64,000 nucleotides of DNA from Winogradskyella jejuensis (GTDB lineage Bacteria > Bacteroidota > Bacteroidia > Flavobacteriales > Flavobacteriaceae): NCBI RefSeq assembly GCF_900129745.1, contig NZ_FQWS01000001.1:806001-870000 (forward strand), written 5' to 3'. Position 1 is the stretch's first letter. Each line of letters opens with the position of its first letter. Of this stretch, positions 33,845 through 42,554 are shown piece by piece. Below the pieces are notes generated by a model. The model was not told the origin of the DNA. It did not search any database and saw nothing but the letters and a program-made list of their open reading frames with translations. The position numbers and the translations under genes were made by a program.

Positions 33845-35425
33845 ATGAAAAATTTTAAATATATAACACTATCATTACTAGCATTAGGCTTTATTGCCTG
33901 TGAAAATGAAGAATTAGACGAGCTTAGAAATAGAGGTAATGACCAAGAACCTACCGCTGCCGTAGATTTTACTGCAGGATCTTTAGATGTATCAAACTTT
34001 GTATCTCTAGGAAACTCATTAACTGCTGGTTTTGCAGATGGTGCTTTATACAAAGCGGGACAAGAAAATTCGACGCCCGCGATTATGGCACAACAGTTTG
34101 CTGCTTTAGCTAACGGAGGTTCTTTTACGCAACCATTAATGAATGATAATGTAGGTGGTCTATTAGCAGGCGGAAATCAATTGCCTGGTTTTGGTCCAAG
34201 ATTAGTTTTTGATGGCTCTGGTCCAGCTCCTTTACAAGCTTTAGTTCCATCTGCCGCTCCAACAACCGATATCGTATTAAACAATCCTAGTGGTCCTTTT
34301 AATAACTTAGGAGTTCCAGGTGCTAAAAGTTTTCATTTATTAGCGCCAGGTTATGGTAATTTAAGTGGTGTATTTGCAATGCCTGCTACAGCCAATCCTT
34401 ATTATGTGAGAATGACTAATAATAATCAATCTAACAATCCTAATGCTTCAATAGTTGAGGAAACCATAGCACAGCAACCATCATTTATGTCCTTGTGGAT
34501 AGGAAATAACGATGTATTAGGTTATGCACTCTCTGGTGGTGATGGTTCTAACCCAATTACGCCAATGGCTGGTCCTCCAGGTGTTGGTTTCGAGCAAACC
34601 TACCAAGCTATAGTTGCTAGTATCGCAGGAAATGTTCCTGGAGTACAAGGTATTTTAGGAAACATACCTAATGTTACAGCTATACCGCATTTTACAACAG
34701 TGCCTCACAACCCAGTTCCTTTAGATGCTGCTACTGCAGGTGCAGTTAATCAAGCCTATTCTGCATATAATAATGGAATTGTTCAAGCTTTTGCTTTTTT
34801 GGTGGCTAATACGCCTTTAACACAAGAACAAGCAGACGCTGAAATTGCTAGAAGAACTATAAGTTTTGAAGCAGGCTCAAGCAATGCAGTTGTAATTATA
34901 GATGAAGACTTGACTGATTTAACTGGCATTAACCCTGGGTTAACAAATATGAGACAAGCTACAGCAGAAGACTTATTGGTATTACCTGCAGCTTCTTTTA
35001 TCGGTACTTTAGCTGTACCTGGAAATCCATTATCCGTTAATGGCGTAGCTATTCCTTTATCAGACAGATGGGTTTTAACTCCTGAAGAGCAAGATGAAAT
35101 TGCTGATGCAACTGCTCAATATAATGGTGTAATTTCTGCTGTTGCAAATGCAAACGGTTTTGCCTTATTAGATGCCAACACATTATTAGACCAATTAGCT
35201 TCTTCTGGTATAGAAACTAGTGGACAAGTATTAACTTCTGACTTAGTTACAGGTGGTGCATTCTCATTAGACGGTGTTCACCCAACGTCTAGAGGTTACG
35301 CTTTAATTGCAAATGAAATGCTGAAAGCTATAGATGCAGCATACGGCACAAATTTTGAAGCCTCGGGTAATCTTGTAGATGTTTCGACATATAATACTAA
35401 TTATTCGCCAGGATTATTACAGTAA
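33845..35425 (+). CDS. GDSL/SGNH-type esterase lipoprotein
   Basis: A 526-aa lipoprotein (signal and lipobox LLALGFIAC, Cys19) with an SGNH hydrolase fold. Block I reads FVSLGNSLTAGFADG: the catalytic Ser is present, but the usual GDSL Asp is Asn. Block III is SLWIGNNDVLG with the oxyanion Asn, and block V is DGVHPTSRGYALI with the Asp-His pair. The region between blocks is a large Gly/Pro/Ala-rich insertion, so it is longer than simple lipases. It is paired with the upstream TonB receptor and closes at the hairpin at 35449. Substrate is probably an acyl or acetyl ester; which one is unknown. Confidence 0.87.
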   Translation: MKNFKYITLSLLALGFIACENEELDELRNRGNDQEPTAAVDFTAGSLDVSNFVSLGNSLTAGFADGALYKAGQENSTPAIMAQQFAALANGGSFTQPLMNDNVGGLLAGGNQLPGFGPRLVFDGSGPAPLQALVPSAAPTTDIVLNNPSGPFNNLGVPGAKSFHLLAPGYGNLSGVFAMPATANPYYVRMTNNNQSNNPNASIVEETIAQQPSFMSLWIGNNDVLGYALSGGDGSNPITPMAGPPGVGFEQTYQAIVASIAGNVPGVQGILGNIPNVTAIPHFTTVPHNPVPLDAATAGAVNQAYSAYNNGIVQAFAFLVANTPLTQEQADAEIARRTISFEAGSSNAVVIIDEDLTDLTGINPGLTNMRQATAEDLLVLPAASFIGTLAVPGNPLSVNGVAIPLSDRWVLTPEEQDEIADATAQYNGVISAVANANGFALLDANTLLDQLASSGIETSGQVLTSDLVTGGAFSLDGVHPTSRGYALIANEMLKAIDAAYGTNFEASGNLVDVSTYNTNYSPGLLQ

Positions 35426-35448
35426 AATCCTGAATAAATAATACTTGA

Positions 35449-35477
35449 AGCACGCTAAAAATTAGCGTGCTTTTTTT
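35449..35477 (+). terminator. Terminator after the GDSL lipoprotein gene
   Basis: 10-bp perfect stem AGCACGCTAA/TTAGCGTGCT with a 3-base A loop, followed by seven T. Confidence 0.9.
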
Positions 35478-35524
35478 ATGTAAAAAAGCTTGACAAAAAA
35501 GGCCGCATTTTTTAAATAAAACTC

Positions 35525-35532
35525 TATCTTTG
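35525..35532 (+). promoter_or_regulatory. Probable -7 promoter box for atpD-atpC
   Basis: TATCTTTG matches TAnnTTTG, leaving a leader of about 80 bases before the atpD ATG. The leader is otherwise unremarkable. A TTGACA at 35490 is too far upstream to be its partner. Confidence 0.5.
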
Positions 35533-35614
35533 CAGCGCGAAAAACAGAGCTAAATTTCATTATGAGATAGTCTCGGTTTTCATTTTTAAACTATTGCAAA
35601 ACAAAAACATATAA

Positions 35615-37126
<1,512 letters not shown>

Positions 37127-37143
37127 TCTAAAACTTCAAAACT

Positions 37144-37419
37144 ATGTATTTAGAAATAGTATCACCAGAAGCTACATTGTTTAGCGGAGAAGTAACAAGT
37201 GTTACTGTTCCAGGTGCAAATGGCGAATTTGAAATGCTTAATAGCCACGCTCCTATTGTATCTATTCTTAAAGCTGGTAATGTAAAGATTAGTGGCGATA
37301 TTTCTCTTGAAGAAGATGTTGAAGACAAGTTTACCAAAGAAGATGGTAAAACCATGTTAGCTATCAACTCTGGGACATTAGAGATTAACGACAATAAAAT
37401 AATTATCCTTGCAGATTAA
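37144..37419 (+). CDS. atpC: F1 ATP synthase subunit epsilon
   Basis: A 91-aa epsilon subunit containing only the N-terminal beta-sandwich domain (MYLEIVSPEATLFSGEVTSVTVPGANGEFEML). It lacks the C-terminal two-helix inhibitory domain found in E. coli (about 138 aa), so ATP-hydrolysis inhibition of the canonical kind is not expected. It lies 17 bases after atpD. The short form is usual in this phylum. Confidence 0.96.
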   Translation: MYLEIVSPEATLFSGEVTSVTVPGANGEFEMLNSHAPIVSILKAGNVKISGDISLEEDVEDKFTKEDGKTMLAINSGTLEINDNKIIILAD

Positions 37420-37442
37420 TTTTGCAAGAATTATTAATCCAT

Positions 37443-37476
37443 AAAAAAACGCGAAGCAATTGCTTCGCGTTTTTTA
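37443..37476. terminator. Bidirectional terminator between atpC and the S24 gene
   Basis: A near-perfect palindrome with core ACGCGAAGCAAT/ATTGCTTCGCGT, flanked by A-run and T-run, serves the plus-strand atpC and the minus-strand S24 regulator gene, whose stop codon it overlaps. Confidence 0.88.
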
Positions 37477-38244
37477 TTGCATTTGTTTTACAGCCTCTAA
37501 TTCTACCTTTAATTCTTGAAACATCATCATAATACTACTGAGTTTTAATTCCTTTTCATCATACTCTTGGGTATTGATGCAACAGGTAAATTCCCAAAGT
37601 TCCAATATGCTGTCTTTAGCAACCAAGTAAGGTTGATACGTTTTGTTATCTGAGCTAAGTAATAAATGTTGTTTGTCATTTTCAGGAAGGTAGATACGTT
37701 TGTAAACCAAACCATCGTCCTTAGTTAATACGACATACGTCTTCCCGCTTTTAATATCTGCAATATCTTCTATAAATTTTGCTACTATAAAAGACCCATC
37801 CTTAACCGGTAACATGGAATCGCCTTTTATAGGAAATGCCCTGTGCGTTCCAGTAGGTAAAAACGGTAGCTTAATTTTTTGTAGTTGTTCTATATATTCT
37901 GGGTCATCGTAGCCAGACAAATAACCTGCAGAGGCTTTTGCTGGTACAATTTCTATAAGGTCTTCGTTATTTTCATTTACCGTCACAGGAAATAGTACGC
38001 GCTTATTACCGACTTCTATAAAAGAAGTATCCTTTGCCTTTCGTAAATCCTTACGCACCAAAATATCTATGGGAATATCAAAATAATTGGATAAATCTAT
38101 CAACCGCTCAATTGGTGGTTCACTTCTTCCCTCTTCATAAGACCCAACAACGGAACGTGTCCAATTAAGGTCATCTGCAAAACGTTCTTGGGATAATTGC
38201 TTTAAAGTTCTAAGATGCTTTATGTTGGCTTGAATGGGCTTCAT
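37474..38244 (-). CDS. LexA-like XRE/S24 autocleaving repressor
   Basis: A 256-aa regulator joining an N-terminal XRE helix-turn-helix (LRTLKQLSQERFADDLNWTRSVVGSYEEGRS) to a C-terminal S24/LexA peptidase domain. The cleavage site is likely Ala106-Gly107 (AKASAGYLSG). The Ser-Lys dyad is Ser143 (KGDSMLP) and Lys182 (LVYKRIY), 39 residues apart as in LexA-type proteins. The tail is coiled (FQELKVELEAVKQ). It is divergent from a DnaE-type and a Y-family polymerase gene, so it probably represses this mutagenic cassette and itself until DNA damage triggers self-cleavage (inference). Confidence 0.9.
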   Translation of the reverse strand: MKPIQANIKHLRTLKQLSQERFADDLNWTRSVVGSYEEGRSEPPIERLIDLSNYFDIPIDILVRKDLRKAKDTSFIEVGNKRVLFPVTVNENNEDLIEIVPAKASAGYLSGYDDPEYIEQLQKIKLPFLPTGTHRAFPIKGDSMLPVKDGSFIVAKFIEDIADIKSGKTYVVLTKDDGLVYKRIYLPENDKQHLLLSSDNKTYQPYLVAKDSILELWEFTCCINTQEYDEKELKLSSIMMMFQELKVELEAVKQMQ

Positions 38245-38266
38245 TAAAAATTATATTTAACAGTAT

Positions 38267-38285
38267 TTGCTACAAATATAAGCAA
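38267..38285. promoter_or_regulatory. Inverted repeat at the S24 repressor promoter
   Basis: TTGCT and AGCAA arms separated by 9 bases that contain CAAATATA (38273-38280), which is a TATATTTG -7 box on the minus strand. The repeat therefore brackets the -7 box of the repressor gene and is a candidate autoregulatory operator that could also govern the polymerase genes. Confidence 0.5.
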
Positions 38286-38321
38286 CAAAAACTACATATG
38301 ATAGCTAATTTTGTTAATCCT

Positions 38322-41300
38322 ATGTATTTAAACTGTCACACCTATTACAGCCTACGCTACGGCACTATAAAACCTGAGCAATTGCTTGCCATTGCTTCAG
38401 AAAATGGCGTGCAAACTTTAGCATTAACCGACATTAATACCACCTCAGCGTGTTTGGATATTGTACGTCTATCTAAAAAATATAAGATAAAACCTGTTCT
38501 TGGTGTAGATTTTAGAAACAAGGCACATCAAGAATTTATTCTCATTGCAAAAAACAACAATGGATTTAAAAATATCAATGATTATCTGTCTAAATTTCTT
38601 CATAATCGTGATTTAAAAATTCCTGAACGACCTGACGTTATTTTGGAAGATTGTTTCGTGATTTATCCCTACCAAAAAGGCAAGAATTTCAACTTAAAAT
38701 CTAATGAGTTTTTAGGCATTACACCTAAAGACCTTAATCATTTGAAATTTTCGAAATGGAGTCAATTTAGAGAGAAATTAGTGGTATTGAAAACCGTTTC
38801 TTTTCAAAATAAAAAAGGATTTAATACACATCGTTTACTACGTGCTATTGATAATAATACCTTATTGAGTAAGCTACCAAAAACTGAAGAAGGTAGCGAA
38901 CATGATATGATGTTGCCTTATGAGAAACTGTGTCATACATATTCTGAATTTCCAAAATTGATACATAATACAAAACAACTTTTAGAGGATTGTAGCATTG
39001 ATTTCAATTTTGAAAATAACGAGCCCAAAAATCAAAAGTGTCTAACTGAAAATGAAGCTTCAGACTATGCTCTATTAGAAAAACTGACCTATGCTGGTAT
39101 TCCCTATCGTTATGGTAATGATGCTGAGCCAAAAATTTACCAACGTATTAAAAAAGAACTTCATATAATAAAAGAGAAAGGTTTTGTATCCTATTTTCTA
39201 ATCAACTGGAAAATCTTAGAATATGCACGTAGCAAAGGATATTTCTACGTTGGTCGCGGAAGTGGTGCCAATAGTATTATTGCATATTTGCTTCGTATTA
39301 CAGATGTAGATCCTATTGAACTGGATCTGTACTTTGAGCGTTTCATTAATCTCTTTCGACAAAATCCGCCAGATTTTGATATCGACTTTTCATGGAAGGA
39401 TAGAGATGATATTACACATTTCATTTTCGACAACTTTAAAAATACTGCTTTAATAACGGTTTATAACACCTTTAAATTCAAAGCATCGGTACGCGAACTA
39501 GGTAAAGTCTTTGGCTTACCAAAGTCTGAAATGGATATGCTAACACGAGGTAAGTTCAATATCAGTCAGTTGGACAGGCTCTCGCAACTCGTTCTTAAAT
39601 ACAGCCAATACATTGAGGGTTTCCCCAACTACTTAGGCATTCATGCAGGCGGTATTTTAATTTCGGAAAAGCCGATTCATTATTATGGGGCAACATTCAT
39701 GCCTCCTAAAGGATTTCCCACCACGCAATTTGATATGGTCGTTGCCGAAGATATTGGACTCTACAAGTTCGATATTTTAAGTCAGCGAGGTTTGGGGAAA
39801 ATTAAAGATGCTGTAGACATTGTAGCGTATAACCATCCTCATCAACCCAAACTCGACATTCACGATATTAAGCGGTTTAAACAAGACGAACGCATAAAAC
39901 ACCTATTGCGAAATGCTAAAGCTATTGGTTGCTTTTATGTAGAATCTCCTGCCATGCGTATGCTGCTAAAAAAACTACAAGTAGACAACTATTTAGGTTT
40001 GGTCGCTGCGAGTTCCGTAATTCGTCCTGGTGTGGCTAAAAGTGGCATGATGCGTCAATACATTTTGCGCTATCGTTATCCTGAAAAGCGGCAAGAGGCA
40101 CATCCTGTGTTGGCAGAACTGATGCCAGAAACTTTTGGTGTTATGGTCTATCAAGAAGATGTGATTAAGGTGGCGCATCATTTTGGCGGTTTGGATTTGG
40201 GTGAAGCCGATATGTTACGTCGTGGCATGTCTGGTAAATTCCGTTCGCGTGACGAGTTTTTAAAAGTAAAGCAACAATTTTTTGATAACTGCATAAACGA
40301 TGGAAAACCTTATGAATTTGTGGCTGACGTATGGCGACAAATTGAAAGTTTTGCTGGCTATGCCTTTGCTAAAGGGCATTCGGCATCCTATGCTGTTGAG
40401 AGCTATCAAAGCCTGTTTTTAAAGGCCTATTATCCTTTGGAATATATGACGGCCACTATCAACAATTTTGGTGGATTTTACCAAACAGAGCTTTATGTTC
40501 ATGAGGCTAGAATGCATGGTGGCAAGATTGAAGCGCCTTGCATAAACACTAGTTTTGCACCAGCCATTATCAATGGTGACGTTATTTTTTTGGGATTTAT
40601 GTTTTTACAATCTTTAGAATCTAAAATCATAGAGCGTATTCTTGAGGAACGCGAAAATTATGGGTTGTTTAAATCTCTTGATGATTTTATAGAGCGTGTT
40701 CCTATTTCTGTAGAACAGATTACCATTCTTATAAAAATAAATGCGTTTCGCTTTACTGAGATTAATAAACGTGAGCTATTATGGGAAGCACATCTAAAGA
40801 TCAGTAAAACTATTACTCAAGAACATATTGTGACGCTATTTAAAACCCAGCGTATCAGTTACAATACACCAGAATTGCCGAGTACGGCATTGGAAAATGC
40901 CTTTGATGAAATAGAGCTATTAGGTTTTCCGCTATGCAATCCCTTTCACTTATTAGAGCAACCATCCACGAGTAAATTACGTGCAAATCATCTGCTAAGG
41001 CTAGAGGGAAAATTTGTAAAAATTGAAGGCTATTTGGTGACAACAAAAAACACAAAAACCGCCAATGGAAAGTTGATGCACTTCGGGACGTTTTTGGATC
41101 GTGATGGTGATTTTATAGATACGGTTCACTTTCCACCTATCGCAGCAAAATATCCTTTTAGAGGAAAAGGGATTTATGAAATTATAGGAAAAGTGATGAT
41201 AGAATTTGATTGTGTTACTGTTGAAGTTTCAAAGCTAGAACGTTTAGCTATTATTGAAGACCCACGCTATTCCATAAAATCATTAAATCCAACATTTCAA

Positions 41301-41342
41301 AGGAAGAAAAGTTTCAAAGACCTTAAAGCACAATATGAATAA
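38322..41342 (+). CDS. DnaE-type error-prone polymerase III alpha
   Basis: A 1006-aa C-family DNA polymerase. It has an N-terminal PHP domain (MYLNCHTYYSLRYGTIKPEQLL, where the usual HVHSxYS is partly changed), the polymerase core with catalytic Asp353 and Asp355 (NPPDFDIDFSW) and Asp484 (KFDILSQRGLG), a helix-hairpin-helix region (FIERVPISVEQITILIKINAF), and an OB-fold near the end. It is shorter than replicative DnaE (about 1160) and, paired with a Y-family polymerase and a LexA-like repressor, fits the DnaE2 mutagenesis type. The frame opens at an ATG at 38298; the ATG at 38322 gives the family N-terminus. Overlaps the next gene by 8 bases. Confidence 0.9.
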   Translation: MYLNCHTYYSLRYGTIKPEQLLAIASENGVQTLALTDINTTSACLDIVRLSKKYKIKPVLGVDFRNKAHQEFILIAKNNNGFKNINDYLSKFLHNRDLKIPERPDVILEDCFVIYPYQKGKNFNLKSNEFLGITPKDLNHLKFSKWSQFREKLVVLKTVSFQNKKGFNTHRLLRAIDNNTLLSKLPKTEEGSEHDMMLPYEKLCHTYSEFPKLIHNTKQLLEDCSIDFNFENNEPKNQKCLTENEASDYALLEKLTYAGIPYRYGNDAEPKIYQRIKKELHIIKEKGFVSYFLINWKILEYARSKGYFYVGRGSGANSIIAYLLRITDVDPIELDLYFERFINLFRQNPPDFDIDFSWKDRDDITHFIFDNFKNTALITVYNTFKFKASVRELGKVFGLPKSEMDMLTRGKFNISQLDRLSQLVLKYSQYIEGFPNYLGIHAGGILISEKPIHYYGATFMPPKGFPTTQFDMVVAEDIGLYKFDILSQRGLGKIKDAVDIVAYNHPHQPKLDIHDIKRFKQDERIKHLLRNAKAIGCFYVESPAMRMLLKKLQVDNYLGLVAASSVIRPGVAKSGMMRQYILRYRYPEKRQEAHPVLAELMPETFGVMVYQEDVIKVAHHFGGLDLGEADMLRRGMSGKFRSRDEFLKVKQQFFDNCINDGKPYEFVADVWRQIESFAGYAFAKGHSASYAVESYQSLFLKAYYPLEYMTATINNFGGFYQTELYVHEARMHGGKIEAPCINTSFAPAIINGDVIFLGFMFLQSLESKIIERILEERENYGLFKSLDDFIERVPISVEQITILIKINAFRFTEINKRELLWEAHLKISKTITQEHIVTLFKTQRISYNTPELPSTALENAFDEIELLGFPLCNPFHLLEQPSTSKLRANHLLRLEGKFVKIEGYLVTTKNTKTANGKLMHFGTFLDRDGDFIDTVHFPPIAAKYPFRGKGIYEIIGKVMIEFDCVTVEVSKLERLAIIEDPRYSIKSLNPTFQRKKSFKDLKAQYE

Positions 41343-42552
41343 TAATCGCTCTATAGTGCACATGGATTTAGACACCTTTTTTGTGTCCTGCGAACGCTTA
41401 CTCGACAGCCGACTTAACGGAAAACCTGTACTTATTGGTGGAACTAGTGATCGTGGTGTTGTCGCTTCTTGTAGCTATGAAGCTCGAAAATTCGGAATCC
41501 ATTCTGCCATGCCTATGCGTATGGCAAAACAGCTTTGTCCAGAAGCTATTGTGCTTAGGGGAAATTCTGGCATTTATACTAAATTTTCTAATGACGTCAC
41601 AGAAGTTATAAAAGAAAGTGTGCCACTTTATGAAAAAACATCCATTGATGAGTTTTATCTGGACCTCACAGGAATGGATAAATTTTTTGGCTGCCATAAA
41701 TTAGCTTCAGAATTGCGGCAACGTATTATCAGAGAAACTGGCTTACCCATTTCTTTTGGATTGTCACTAAATAAAACGGTTTCAAAAATTGCAACAGGCG
41801 AGGCGAAACCCAACAATGAAATTAGAATTATTTCTGGTGATGAAAAGCCGTTTTTAGCACCACTTTCGGTAAAGAAGATTCCAATGGTTGGTAACGTAAC
41901 TTACAAGGCCTTATGCGATTTAGGTGTAAAACGTATAAAAACTGTACAAGACATGCCTATGGAACTGATGCATAAAGTCTTGGGTAAAAATGGATTATCC
42001 ATCTGGAAAAAAGCCAACGGTATTGATAACAGTCCTGTAATACAATACCATGAGCGTAAGTCTATTTCTACAGAACGCACCTTTGGGCAAGACACTACAG
42101 ATATGCATAAGCTTAAAGGCCTGGTCATTGCTATGGCAGAAAATTTGGCTTTCCAACTGCGTCGTGGTCATAAGCTCACGGCTTGTATCACTTTTAAAAT
42201 TCGATATTCCGATTTTCAAACCTATACACAACAGCAGCGTATTCCTTACAGCGCCATGGATTACAACATTATTCCTGTGGTGTTGGATTTATTTAAAAAA
42301 CTTTATAATCGTAGATTATTAGTGCGTCTCATTGGTGTAAAGTTTAGTCATTTGGTAGAAGGTGGTCATCAAGTCAACCTTTTTGAAGACAACGAAATGC
42401 ATCTCAATTTAGCAAATGCCATGGATAAGATGCGCAAACGTTATGGCGATAGGGTTGTAATGAGTGCCGCTGGTATGGAAGCTAAAACCATTAGTCGCTG
42501 GAATCCTTTTAATGGGGAACCACCACCTCTATTGGCGAATAGGCATCAGTAA
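41335..42552 (+). CDS. dinB: Y-family DNA polymerase IV-like protein
   Basis: A 405-aa translesion polymerase. Catalytic residues are Asp11 (HMDLDTFF) and Asp105-Glu106 (SIDEFYLD); the DinB-type FGLSLNKTVSKIATGEAKP block and little-finger domain follow. QVNLF (346-350) is a likely beta-clamp-binding motif. All catalytic residues are intact, so this is not an inactive ImuB-type scaffold. Coupled to the DnaE-type gene (8-base overlap). No ImuA homologue is here. Confidence 0.93.
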   Translation: MNNNRSIVHMDLDTFFVSCERLLDSRLNGKPVLIGGTSDRGVVASCSYEARKFGIHSAMPMRMAKQLCPEAIVLRGNSGIYTKFSNDVTEVIKESVPLYEKTSIDEFYLDLTGMDKFFGCHKLASELRQRIIRETGLPISFGLSLNKTVSKIATGEAKPNNEIRIISGDEKPFLAPLSVKKIPMVGNVTYKALCDLGVKRIKTVQDMPMELMHKVLGKNGLSIWKKANGIDNSPVIQYHERKSISTERTFGQDTTDMHKLKGLVIAMAENLAFQLRRGHKLTACITFKIRYSDFQTYTQQQRIPYSAMDYNIIPVVLDLFKKLYNRRLLVRLIGVKFSHLVEGGHQVNLFEDNEMHLNLANAMDKMRKRYGDRVVMSAAGMEAKTISRWNPFNGEPPPLLANRHQ

Positions 42553-42554
42553 AT

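Noticed and set aside
35490-35495. TTGACA as an E. coli-type -35 box for atpD
   Set aside because: It is 32 bases from the TATCTTTG -7 box, and this phylum does not use the E. coli consensus.
37474-38244. S24/XRE protein as a phage repressor
   Set aside because: No phage genes are near; the divergent polymerase pair fits a damage-response role better.
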